Assembly (NCBI GenBank): GCA_030038035.1 | Contig: JASHPP010000702.1 | Span: forward strand, 1 to 6,051 | Length of the DNA stretch: 6,051 nucleotides | Source: Trebonia sp. | GTDB lineage: Bacteria > Actinomycetota > Actinomycetes > Streptosporangiales > Streptosporangiaceae | Reading direction: 5' to 3' | In this document: positions 1-5,644 of the stretch, one piece after another | Layout of the letters: each line of letters opens with the position of its first letter | Numbering within the stretch: the first letter of the stretch is position 1 | Program-made: the position numbers and the translations under genes | Notes under the pieces: model-generated | What the model saw: only the letters and a program-made list of their open reading frames with translations | Told to the model about the DNA's origin: nothing | Databases searched by the model: none

Positions 1-1
1 G

Positions 2-157
2 CGCAACGTGGTGATCGCGGCCGGCTCGGTCGTGCGCGGCGAGGTGCCGGACCGCTGCGTGGTGGCCGGCGTCCCCGCGAAGGTCGTCCGTCGGCACACC
101 GCGGCTGGGTGGCTGGCGCCGCGCGGGAACGCCGAGGCGGTCAACGGACCGTCGTAG
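2..157 (+). CDS. Hexapeptide-repeat (LbetaH) O-acyltransferase, C-terminal fragment
   Basis: This is the 3' end of a gene that enters from the left edge; 51 codons and a TAG stop are visible. The translation begins RNVVIAAGSVV and continues through VPDRCVVAGVPAKVVRR. This is the classic last coil and closing segment of left-handed beta-helix acetyltransferases of the maltose/galactoside O-acetyltransferase (LacA/Maa/NodL) and sugar-acetyltransferase type. In that family the G-S-V-V turn and the V-x-G-x-P-A-K-x-V/I motif close the acetyl-CoA-binding helix. These enzymes are usually cytoplasmic trimers that transfer an acetyl group from acetyl-CoA to a sugar hydroxyl or amino group. The acceptor cannot be told, because the catalytic His lies upstream of the window. 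About 20 residues follow the PAK motif (HTAAGWLAP onward), a short non-conserved tail. The gene converges on the response-regulator gene with only 37 bp between the stops, so it is not part of the signalling operon. Confidence 0.85.
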   Translation, partial: RNVVIAAGSVVRGEVPDRCVVAGVPAKVVRRHTAAGWLAPRGNAEAVNGPS

Positions 158-169
158 CCGGGCGCCGGC
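157..169. terminator. GC-rich hairpin in the 37-bp convergent gap (possible weak bidirectional terminator)
   Basis: GCCGG (157-161) pairs with CCGGC (165-169) around a 3-nt GCG loop. The hairpin sits just after the TAG of the acyltransferase and about 25 bp beyond the response-regulator stop. No T-tract follows on either strand. This is common for actinobacterial terminators but makes the call uncertain, and such short hairpins are frequent by chance at this G+C content. Confidence 0.25.
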
Positions 170-194
170 GCACTGCGGGCGGCGGGGCAGGAGG

Positions 195-833
195 TCAGCC
201 GTCCACGCCCAGCGCGTCGAGGGTGTCACGGAGGCGGCCGACGCCGCGGTCCAGCTGGGCCAGGCCGTCCGCCAGCGCGGCGTCGGTCTTCGCCGCAGGC
301 AGGCTGGCCAGCCCGGCGGTCACGACCTCTACCGCCGACAGGCGCCGGGACAGTTCGGTCAGCGGGCTGGGCTCGCTGCCTGGCTCGCCCCCGGCCGAGC
401 CCTCCGCCTGTCGGCGCAGCAGGTCGGCCTGTTCCCGCAACTGCCGGTTCTTCACGTACAGGTCGACGAAGACCGCCACCTTCGCCCGCAGCACCCAGGG
501 GTCGAAGGGCTTGGCGATGTAGTCGACCGCGCCCGCGGCGTAGCCGCGGAACGCGTGATCCGGTTCCGCGCCCGCCGCGGTCAGGAAGATGATCGGGACA
601 TCGTGGGTGCGGGCGCGGCCCTTGATGTGCGCTGCGGTCTCGAAGCCGTCCATGCCGGGCATCACCACGTCGAGCAGGATGACGGCGAACTCGTCGGACA
701 GCAGCGCCGCCAGCGCCGCCTCACCGGAGCGGACGGGGACGAGCTGCTGGTTGAGCGAGGAGAGGATGGCCTCGAGCGCGATCAGGTTCTCGGCGCGATC
801 GTCGACGAGCAGGATCCTCGCCTTCTGTGCCAC
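195..833 (-). CDS. Output-less response regulator: CheY-like receiver plus helical/coiled-coil tail (OsaB-like)
   Basis: With the GTG at 833 the protein is 212 aa. Residues about 4-123 are a complete receiver domain: acidic pair D11/D12 (ILLVDDR), phospho-acceptor D55 (ILLDVVMPGMDG), T85 (FLTA) and K108 (AKPFD). After it come a helix rich in Q, R and E (about 118-144), a flexible Gly/Ser/Glu linker, and a second helical segment (about 158-207). No DNA-binding, GGDEF, EAL, HD-GYP or PP2C domain is present. It probably receives phosphate from the hybrid kinase encoded directly upstream and acts by protein-protein contact. A receiver with a coiled-coil tail next to a large hybrid kinase recalls OsaB of Streptomyces coelicolor (osmoadaptation); this is from memory, not an alignment. 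The start was chosen because GTG follows the kinase TGA by one base (translational coupling), has a GGGGCGG stretch upstream, and gives the normal short lead-in to the first beta-strand. A TTG at 857 would add 8 residues and overlap the kinase. Confidence 0.9.
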   Translation of the reverse strand: MAQKARILLVDDRAENLIALEAILSSLNQQLVPVRSGEAALAALLSDEFAVILLDVVMPGMDGFETAAHIKGRARTHDVPIIFLTAAGAEPDHAFRGYAAGAVDYIAKPFDPWVLRAKVAVFVDLYVKNRQLREQADLLRRQAEGSAGGEPGSEPSPLTELSRRLSAVEVVTAGLASLPAAKTDAALADGLAQLDRGVGRLRDTLDALGVDG

Positions 834-834
834 G

Positions 835-3621
835 TCAGCCGCCCCGCCGGCCGTCAAGCCAGCTGCGCATCAGCCCGACCAGGTGGGAGATGTCCACCGG
901 CTTGGTGACGTACTCGGAGGCGCCGGACGCGATCGACTTCGCCCGGTCGCCCTTCATCGCCTTGGCGGTCACGGCGATGATCGGCAGCTCGGCGAACTCC
1001 GGCCGCTGCCTGATCGCCGCCGTGGTGGCGTTGCCATCTAGCTCCGGCATCATGACATCCATGAGTACCAGCGCGATGTCGTCTTCGCGATCGAGGATCT
1101 CCATGCCCTGACGGCCGTTCTCCGCATACCGCACGTGCGCCCCGTACCGCTCGAACACGCTGGTCAGCGCGAACACGTTCCGCACGTCGTCGTCGACGAT
1201 GAGGATTTTCGCTCCCCTCAGCGGGTCGTCCTCCCACGCCGCGAGCCCGGCGCCGCCCGCCGCGGGCTGAGCTGCGCCGGACAGCGACCGCGCTGCCCGG
1301 CTGACCGCCCCGGTGGCAGCAGGGGACTCGGGGGAGGCGGCCGCTGGCGTTCGGGATATGCCTGGTTTTAGTTCTTCCGCCCAGCCCCTCGCGGAGCCGG
1401 TGAGCGGATCGGCGCCGTCCGCTTCCCGGCGGTCGGGCAGGTAGAAGGTGAACGTGGAGCCGTGCCCGACCCGGCTGGCGGCGTGGATCTCGCCGCCGAG
1501 CAGCCGCGCGATGTCCCGCGAAATGGACAACCCCAGGCCGGTGCCGCCGTAGCCGCGCGAGGTGGTGCCGTCGGCCTGCTGGAACGCGCCGAATATCACC
1601 TCAAGCTTCTCCTCGGCGATCCCGATCCCGGTGTCGGCGACGGCGAACGCGATGGCCGACTTCTCGCGCCGCAGCGGGCCGGCGAACCGGACGTCCGGCG
1701 CGGCGGGCGCGACCCGCATGGTGACGCCGCCTGTGGCGGTGAACTTCACCGCGTTGGACAGCAGGTTGCGCAGGATTTGCTGCAGCCGCTGCTCGTCGGA
1801 GTAGATCAGCGCGGGCACGCCTGGCTCCACCTCGATCCGGAAGGCGAGGCCCTGCTGCGCGGCGGTCGGCCGGAAGGTCGCGTCCACGTAGTCGAGCAGC
1901 GTGTCCAGCGAGATGGGCGCGAGGTGCACCTCCATCTTGCCGGCCTCGACCTTGGACAGGTCGAGGATGTCGTTGATCAGTTGCAGCAGGTCGGAACCGG
2001 CCTCGTAGATGGTCCGCGCGAACTCGACCTGCTTGACGGACAGGTTCCCGTCCGGATTCTCCGACAAGAGCCCCGCGAGCACGAGCAGGCTGTTCAAGGG
2101 CGTGCGCAGCTCGTGCGACATGTTGGCGAGGAACTCCGATTTGTACTGCGAGGAGATCGCCAGCTGCTGCGCGCGTTCTTCCAGGGTGCGGCGGGCCTGG
2201 TCGATCTGGAAGTTCTGCACCTCGATCGCCCGGTTCTGCTTGGCCAGCAGGGCGGCCTTGTCCTCGAGCTCCGCGTTGGAGCGGCGCAGTTCGGCCTGCT
2301 GACGCTGCAGTTCGTCCGACCGCTCCTGCAGCTGGGTGGCGAGCCGCTGCGACTCGGTGAGCAGCACCTCGGTGCGCGAGTTCGCCATGATCGCGTTGAT
2401 CGTCACGCCGATCGTCGGCACGAAGCGGTCGAAGAACGTCAGGTGCAGCTCGCTGAACCGGTGCAACGACGCGAGCTCGAGCACGCCGAGCACCTGGTCC
2501 TCGAAGAGGATCGGCAAGACGACGACGCTGGTCGCCGCGGCGGAGCCGAGGCCGGAGCCGACCGTCACGTACCCCGGCGGGGCGTCCTGGACCACGATCC
2601 GCGCGCGGTCGAGCGCGGCCTGTCCGGCGAGCCCTTCGCCCAGGCAGAAGCGGGTCATGCCGCTGCGGTGGAAGCCGTACGCGGCGATCCGCTCGAATTC
2701 GGGGGCGCGATCAGGCCCGCCCCCATCGGCCCCGCCCCCATCGGCCCCGGCGCCGTCGGGCGCCGGGCCGCCGCTGGCGGCCAGGTAGAAGGCGCCGTAC
2801 TGCGCGGAGACCAGCGGCGTCAGCTCGCTCATGATCAGCCGCGCCACCTCGAGCGGGTCGCGGTGCCCCTGCATCAGCGAGGACAGCCGCGCGAGGTTGG
2901 TGTTCAGCCAGTCCTGCTCGCGGTTCGCCCTGGTGGTCTCGCGCAGGTTGGCGACCATGAGGTTGATGTTGTCCTTGAGTTCGGCGACCTCACCGCTGGC
3001 CTCCACGGTGATGGACTGGGTGAGGTCGCCTTCGGCGACCGCGCTGGCCACGGCGGCGATCGCGCGGACCTGCGTGGTGAGGTTGGAGGCCAGGCCGTTG
3101 ACCGACTCGGTCAGCCGCTTCCAGGTGCCTGACACGCCCGCCACCTCGGCCTGGCCGCCGAGGCGTCCCTCGGTGCCGACCTCGCGGGCCACCCGGGTGA
3201 CCTCGTCGGCGAAGGCCGACAGCTGGTCCACCATCGTGTTCACGGTCTGCTTGAGCTGCAGCATCTCGCCCTGGACGTCGACGGTGACCTTCCTCGTCAG
3301 GTCGCCGCGCGCGACGGCGGTGGTGACCGTGGCGATGTCCCGCACTTGTTCGGCGCGCCTGGCGACCTCGTCGTTCAGTGCGGACAGCTCGGTCGCGACG
3401 GCGTCCACCAGCGGCCAGATCTGGCCGAGCACTGTTCCGCCGCCGCTCGCGACCGCCCCGACCGCCCCGACTGCCGCGCCTGCCGGGATCGTGCGGACGG
3501 CCGCGGGGGTCCGGGGACTGAAATCGCCCTTGCTCAGGGCCAGCAGGGCGGCGCGCAGCGGCTCGAGGTCGTCGTCGGAGTAGCGCGCATCGCCGCCCGG
3601 TGAAGGCGGGACCTGGAACAT
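835..3621 (-). CDS. Soluble hybrid histidine kinase: HAMP repeats, GAF, HisKA, HATPase, receiver
   Basis: The 928-aa cytoplasmic sensor kinase has no transmembrane segment or signal peptide. Order: a HAMP-like unit (about 18-90, GDF at 32-34) broken by an Ala/Gly/Val insert; three further HAMP units (about 92-236; GDL 106-108, EGRL 151-154, GDL 198-200); a GAF domain (about 250-415) with a Gly/Ala/Asp loop at 284-303; a coiled coil (about 415-490); HisKA with phospho-acceptor H503 (MSHELRTP); and HATPase_c with N box (N619, N623), G1 D663-T-G-I-G, F box 677-684 and G2 GGTGLGL 692-698. After an Ala/Pro-rich linker (733-802) comes a receiver with D810-812, phospho-site D855, T885 and K907. All catalytic residues are intact. 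It should autophosphorylate H503 and pass phosphate to D855 and/or the downstream response regulator. The ligand is unknown. The ATG at 3621 was chosen for its GGAGG 4 nt upstream; the frame is open further upstream but that part looks non-coding. Resembles OsaA-type or Nik1-like (group III) kinases. Confidence 0.93.
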   Translation of the reverse strand: MFQVPPSPGGDARYSDDDLEPLRAALLALSKGDFSPRTPAAVRTIPAGAAVGAVGAVASGGGTVLGQIWPLVDAVATELSALNDEVARRAEQVRDIATVTTAVARGDLTRKVTVDVQGEMLQLKQTVNTMVDQLSAFADEVTRVAREVGTEGRLGGQAEVAGVSGTWKRLTESVNGLASNLTTQVRAIAAVASAVAEGDLTQSITVEASGEVAELKDNINLMVANLRETTRANREQDWLNTNLARLSSLMQGHRDPLEVARLIMSELTPLVSAQYGAFYLAASGGPAPDGAGADGGGADGGGPDRAPEFERIAAYGFHRSGMTRFCLGEGLAGQAALDRARIVVQDAPPGYVTVGSGLGSAAATSVVVLPILFEDQVLGVLELASLHRFSELHLTFFDRFVPTIGVTINAIMANSRTEVLLTESQRLATQLQERSDELQRQQAELRRSNAELEDKAALLAKQNRAIEVQNFQIDQARRTLEERAQQLAISSQYKSEFLANMSHELRTPLNSLLVLAGLLSENPDGNLSVKQVEFARTIYEAGSDLLQLINDILDLSKVEAGKMEVHLAPISLDTLLDYVDATFRPTAAQQGLAFRIEVEPGVPALIYSDEQRLQQILRNLLSNAVKFTATGGVTMRVAPAAPDVRFAGPLRREKSAIAFAVADTGIGIAEEKLEVIFGAFQQADGTTSRGYGGTGLGLSISRDIARLLGGEIHAASRVGHGSTFTFYLPDRREADGADPLTGSARGWAEELKPGISRTPAAASPESPAATGAVSRAARSLSGAAQPAAGGAGLAAWEDDPLRGAKILIVDDDVRNVFALTSVFERYGAHVRYAENGRQGMEILDREDDIALVLMDVMMPELDGNATTAAIRQRPEFAELPIIAVTAKAMKGDRAKSIASGASEYVTKPVDISHLVGLMRSWLDGRRGG
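2719..2748. repeat. 15-bp perfect tandem duplication inside the kinase GAF domain
   Basis: Two adjacent identical copies of gcccccatcggcccc (2719-2733 and 2734-2748). On the coding strand they specify a doubled Gly-Ala-Asp-Gly-Gly-type motif in the GAF loop at residues about 288-302. The repeat is a whole number of codons, so length changes would keep the frame. Confidence 0.9.
3451..3477. repeat. 9-bp tandem repeat (three units, third imperfect) in the kinase N-terminus
   Basis: Units gaccgcccc, gaccgcccc and gactgccgc lie head to tail. On the coding strand they give an Ala-Val-Gly-type triplet repeated three times, within the Ala/Gly insert that separates the first HAMP-like unit from the next. 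Confidence 0.8.
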
Positions 3622-3625
3622 GTCG

Positions 3626-3630
3626 CCTCC
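3626..3630 (-). promoter_or_regulatory. Ribosome binding site deciding the kinase start
   Basis: GGAGG on the - strand, 4 nt before the ATG at 3621. No comparable site precedes any alternative in-frame start upstream, so it fixes the kinase at 928 aa, not 1052. Confidence 0.75.
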
Positions 3631-3689
3631 GATGGTCGTCCCCGGCGGTGTGGTCGCGATGGGGAGCTTTGGCAGTTCAAGTCTGTCAC

Positions 3690-3709
3690 GATCAGCCAAT
3701 TGGTCGATC
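3690..3709. promoter_or_regulatory. 20-bp dyad GATC-N2-CCAATTGG-N2-GATC in the kinase leader (possible operator)
   Basis: The dyad has 16 symmetrical positions out of 20 and is centred about 78 bp upstream of the kinase ATG. It lies inside the 221-bp gap (3622-3842) between the RHH gene and the kinase. TGATCG also occurs as a direct repeat flanking the core on the - strand. The A/T-rich core is unusual for this G+C background. I found no convincing -35/-10 pair beside it, so a regulatory role is a guess. Apart from this dyad and the palindrome at 3803-3816, the gap shows no gene or other structure. Confidence 0.35.
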
Positions 3710-3802
3710 ACCGCTGGCGATGAAATAGTCGCCTTCCGCGAGTTGACGCAGGAGCGGCGAGATGCGTGAGTGACGACGGTGAATTCGCGGCCCGGGTTCA
3801 CC

Positions 3803-3816
3803 TGGCTCCGGAGCCA
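3803..3816. terminator. 14-bp perfect palindrome downstream of the RHH stop (weak terminator or protein site)
   Basis: TGGCTCCGGAGCCA lies 27 nt beyond the RHH TAG on the - strand. As RNA it folds into a 5-bp stem with a CCGG loop. There is no T-tract. It could end the SPFH-RHH transcript or be a protein-binding dyad; nothing in the sequence decides between these. Confidence 0.3.
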
Positions 3817-3842
3817 ACCGCGGTTTCGCCCGCTGCCGTCCG

Positions 3843-4055
3843 CTAATCGGAGTTTGCGCCAGGGTCGGCGGGCGGCCGGCCCGGCCTGCGCATCTGCGCG
3901 GCGCGGCCAGGCATCCGGCCAGCTTGCGCGAGGGCGCGACGGAGCAGGAACTCGATCTCGGCGTTGGTGCTGCGCATCTCGTCGGCCGCCCACTTGGCCA
4001 AGGCGTCGTGGACGGCCGGGTCGAGCCGCAGCAGTATGCTCTTGCGTTCGGGCAT
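3843..4055 (-). CDS. Small ribbon-helix-helix (Arc/CopG-type) DNA-binding protein
   Basis: This 70-aa protein has an N-terminal ribbon-helix-helix fold: beta-strand KSILLRLD (residues 5-12), helix A from P13 to about R28 ([15 protein letters not shown]), turn S29-T30-N31, and helix B ([11 protein letters not shown]). The pattern K-x-x-x-L-R-L-D followed by E-x-R-S-x-N-x-E-I-E-x-L-L-R is that of Arc-like and HicB/CopG-type regulators, which bind DNA as dimers through the paired beta-strand. The tail (residues 44-70) is Arg/Pro-rich and probably disordered. The gene starts 19 bp after the SPFH stop with a modest ACGGAA ribosome site, so the two are almost certainly one operon. It is probably the operon's own repressor, with a candidate operator in the SPFH promoter. 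No toxin gene is adjacent, so I would not call it an antitoxin. Confidence 0.85.
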   Translation of the reverse strand: MPERKSILLRLDPAVHDALAKWAADEMRSTNAEIEFLLRRALAQAGRMPGRAAQMRRPGRPPADPGANSD

Positions 4056-4074
4056 TCCGGTTCCGTGCCTGCCG

Positions 4075-4998
4075 TCACTGGTACAGCGAGCCGGTGTTCA
4101 CGACCTGCTGGGTGGCCTGCTCGCTGCAGAGCACGACGAGAAGGTTCGACACCATGGCCGCCTTCCGCTCCTCGTCCAGCTCGACGACGTTTTCTTCGTC
4201 CAGGCGCTGCAGGGCGAGCCGGACCATGCCGACCGCGCCTTCGACGATCTTCTGCCTGGCGCCCACGACCGCGCTCGCCTGCTGCTGGCGGAGCATCGCC
4301 TGGGCGATCTCGGGCGCGTAGGACAGCCGGGTGAGACGCGTCTCGATGATCTGCACGCCAGCCGGCCGGACCCGGTCGGTGAGCTCGCCCGACAGCCGCT
4401 CGGTGATCTCATCCGCGTTGTCGCGCAGCGACAGCACGCCGGTGCCACGGCTGTCGTAGGGGTAGCTTGACGCGATGTGCCGGACGGCGGTCTCGGCCTG
4501 GATGGCCACGAAGTGGGTGTAGTCGTCGACCGAGTAGCTGGCGTTCGCGGTGTCACGCACCTGCCAGACCACCACAGCCGCGATCTCGATCGGGTTGCCG
4601 TCGGCGTCGTTCACCTTGACGAGCGCTGATTCCAGGTTGCGGATCCGGGTCGAGACCGCGATGCGGTTGGTGAACGGGTTGACCCACTGCAGGCCGGGCT
4701 CGCGGATCGAGCCCTGGTACCTGCCGAACAGCTGGATGACGTGCGCCCGGCCGGGCACGACGGGGGTGAGGCCGCGGAAGACCAGGACCGCGGCCACGAT
4801 GAGGACGATACCCAGCCACACCAGGGCGACAGCGGCGCTCTTGTGCTGGTTGGCCTGCCAGAACGAGACGATCGCCGCGGCCAGCAGGACGAGGCTTAGC
4901 ACTAGCATCGGAAGACCGCGCAGGTACCTGGCTGAGCGTTCCGGCATCGTCTGAGCGGGGGAGTAAGTGCTCTGCGCGAGCTGAACCTGGGCTGACAT
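4075..4998 (-). CDS. SPFH/band-7 (PHB, slipin-like) integral membrane protein
   Basis: The protein is 307 aa. After a short polar cytoplasmic lead (1-28) there are two close hydrophobic segments, about 29-48 ([17 protein letters not shown]) and about 55-74 ([20 protein letters not shown]). These are joined by a polar turn and form a helical hairpin anchor. The SPFH domain follows (about 78-250): G-x-A-x-V-x-x-x-F-G-R-Y near 83-94, the PGLxWVNPF motif at 101-109, and the region VVVWQVRD to [13 protein letters not shown] (142-180). Residues 195-290 form a charged helix/coiled coil with [21 protein letters not shown], typical of stomatin/slipin relatives. Such proteins oligomerise on membranes, organise microdomains and modulate membrane proteases or respond to envelope stress. 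No NfeD or protease partner is visible next to it. The start is fixed by GGAGGTG 5 nt before the ATG. It is first in an operon with the RHH gene. Confidence 0.92.
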   Translation of the reverse strand: MSAQVQLAQSTYSPAQTMPERSARYLRGLPMLVLSLVLLAAAIVSFWQANQHKSAAVALVWLGIVLIVAAVLVFRGLTPVVPGRAHVIQLFGRYQGSIREPGLQWVNPFTNRIAVSTRIRNLESALVKVNDADGNPIEIAAVVVWQVRDTANASYSVDDYTHFVAIQAETAVRHIASSYPYDSRGTGVLSLRDNADEITERLSGELTDRVRPAGVQIIETRLTRLSYAPEIAQAMLRQQQASAVVGARQKIVEGAVGMVRLALQRLDEENVVELDEERKAAMVSNLLVVLCSEQATQQVVNTGSLYQ

Positions 4999-5003
4999 CT
5001 GCC

Positions 5004-5010
5004 CACCTCC
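5004..5010 (-). promoter_or_regulatory. Strong ribosome binding site of the SPFH gene
   Basis: GGAGGTG on the - strand, 5 nt before the ATG at 4998. It closely matches the anti-Shine-Dalgarno complement and settles the start. Confidence 0.8.
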
Positions 5011-5030
5011 AGGGAAGTTCCTAGATACCG

Positions 5031-5054
5031 TACTTCTATCATACTGATATCAGT
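5031..5054. promoter_or_regulatory. Candidate operator: 11-bp direct repeats plus 12-bp palindrome over the SPFH promoter
   Basis: On the - strand TGATATCAGTA (5052-5042) is followed directly by TGATAGAAGTA (5041-5031); 9 of 11 positions agree. The first copy is part of the perfect palindrome ACTGATATCAGT (5043-5054). The repeat step of 11 bp is about one helical turn, the geometry used when RHH dimers (for example Arc) bind side by side. The site covers the -10 and most of the spacer, so occupancy would block RNA polymerase. The likely ligand is the RHH protein from the same operon (inference). Confidence 0.55.
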
Positions 5055-5065
5055 TTTTGGCGCAA
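5038..5065 (-). promoter_or_regulatory. Promoter of the SPFH-RHH operon
   Basis: A good -10 TATGAT (5043-5038) is preceded, after 16 bp, by a weak -35 TTGCGC (5065-5060). Predicted transcription start is around 5031, giving a leader of about 32 nt that contains the ribosome site. The block is markedly A/T-rich against its surroundings. The weak -35 and the operator-like repeats suggest regulated, housekeeping-sigma transcription. Confidence 0.5.
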
Positions 5066-5093
5066 GTGCTAATGATCACGTTCGCCGCGGCGG

Positions 5094-5109
5094 TGCGGCC
5101 TGGGCCGCA
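5094..5109. terminator. Strong GC hairpin between the 122-aa gene and the SPFH promoter
   Basis: TGCGGCC (5094-5100) pairs with GGCCGCA (5103-5109), giving a 6-7 bp stem with a tiny loop. It lies about 70 nt beyond the stop of the upstream 122-aa gene and just before the SPFH promoter. This is a suitable place for a terminator insulating the two units. A second, smaller hairpin, CGGAAG/CTTCCG with a 3-nt loop, sits at 5130-5144. Neither has a T-tract. The rest of 4999-5177 is accounted for by the SPFH promoter region. Confidence 0.35.
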
Positions 5110-5177
5110 GGGTATCAGGACCGGACCGCCGGAAGGCTCTTCCGTGCTGACGCGAACCAGCCGGGCGTGTCCGGGCG

Positions 5178-5546
5178 TCAGCGTTCCGGCGCGGGGAGCT
5201 CGCCGCGCATGGCGCGCTCGACTAGGACGACGGCCCGGGCGGTGGCGGCGAGCCGGCGGCCCTCAGTGCGGTAGGCGGCGAGCACGGCGTCGACCGCGTG
5301 CGGTGGCAGCGCCTCGGCGAGTTCGGTGCGCGCGGTGCGGTACCCCTGGCGGGCGCCCTCGACGCAGGCGGCGGTGTGGTGGCGGGCCATGGCGGCCAGC
5401 GCCGTGGGATGCCGGCGCAGCACCCCGTGCAGCCGGTAGTCGGGAGGGACGACGTCGAGCAGCCAGGCGACGGCGGTGGCTTCGAAATCGCTGGTGCCAG
5501 GCGGATGTACTCCGGTTGGCCAGCCCGGTGGTATGTGCGCGGCCAT
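5178..5546 (-). CDS. Conserved actinobacterial protein of unknown function
   Basis: The protein is 122 aa. I recognise the sequence style (PPGT-x-D-x-EATAVAWLLD near 16-31, PPDYRLHGVLRRHP at 34-47, ARHH at 54-57, GYRTARTEL at 68-76, then AYRTEGRRL) as a small family widespread in Streptomyces and relatives, but know no assigned function. After a Pro/Gly-rich start it is predicted to be all helical, with many Arg and His residues and no membrane segment, signal peptide or Cys pair (one Cys, C61). The ATG at 5546 was preferred because the conserved part begins soon after it. An upstream GTG (5597) would add 17 residues, ending at the ATG, that look unlike the family. No Shine-Dalgarno is visible, and a -10 lies directly before the ATG, so the mRNA is probably leaderless. 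It forms its own transcription unit between the LuxR gene and the SPFH operon. Confidence 0.8.
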   Translation of the reverse strand: MAAHIPPGWPTGVHPPGTSDFEATAVAWLLDVVPPDYRLHGVLRRHPTALAAMARHHTAACVEGARQGYRTARTELAEALPPHAVDAVLAAYRTEGRRLAATARAVVLVERAMRGELPAPER

Positions 5547-5552
5547 GCCTGA

Positions 5553-5558
5553 AGCATA
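5553..5558 (-). promoter_or_regulatory. -10 element for a probable leaderless transcript
   Basis: TATGCT on the - strand ends 6 nt before the ATG at 5546, which puts the predicted transcription start on the A of the start codon. No ribosome site and no clear -35 are present. This TANNNT-N6-ATG arrangement is typical of actinobacterial leaderless genes. Confidence 0.5.
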
Positions 5559-5632
5559 GCAGCAGGTCGAACGGTCATTCGAGTATTGTCCGGTCACCGT
5601 TGCGGAACGATGGCCGTGATTACGTTGTCATA

Positions 5633-5644
5633 AGCCGGCCGGCT
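5633..5644. terminator. 12-bp GC palindrome overlapping the LuxR stop codon
   Basis: AGCCGGCCGGCT spans the end of the LuxR-type gene (stop 5645-5643) and could fold into a 4-bp stem with a GGCC loop. It has no T-tract. It may contribute to termination before the leaderless promoter of the next gene, but a chance palindrome is quite possible. Nothing else is seen in the 96-bp gap 5547-5642 apart from the -10 element. Confidence 0.25.

Noticed and set aside
834..857. TTG start for the response regulator overlapping the kinase end
   Set aside because: GTG at 833 follows the kinase stop by one base, and gives the normal short lead before the first receiver strand. TTG is a rarer start with only a weak ribosome site.
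1462..3132. A 556-codon open frame on the + strand opposite the kinase
   Set aside because: It mirrors the kinase codons in an antisense frame, as GC-rich third positions make stops rare there. The product is low-complexity, rich in Gly, Arg, Gln, Leu and Val, with no domain. The opposite strand holds a complete kinase with every catalytic motif.
3622..3993. Upstream extension of the kinase frame by 124 codons
   Set aside because: The extension is Arg/Pro-rich with no domain, overlaps the RHH gene antiparallel in register to nothing conserved, and the ATG at 3621 has a GGAGG site while the upstream starts have none.
3843..4055. Antitoxin of a toxin-antitoxin pair
   Set aside because: The RHH protein resembles CopG/HicB-type antitoxins, but no small toxin ORF (RelE, PIN, HicA or MazF type) is adjacent; the neighbours are an SPFH protein and a kinase.
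3692..4334. Several overlapping ORFs on both strands around the RHH gene
   Set aside because: They are other-frame readings of the SPFH and RHH genes, with Arg/Ser/Pro-biased low-complexity products and no ribosome sites.
5061..5072. CIRCE-like half-site (TTAGCACTTG on the - strand) upstream of the SPFH gene
   Set aside because: CIRCE needs an inverted GAGTGCTAA after a 9-bp spacer. The expected position reads ACTGATATC instead, so HrcA control is not supported.
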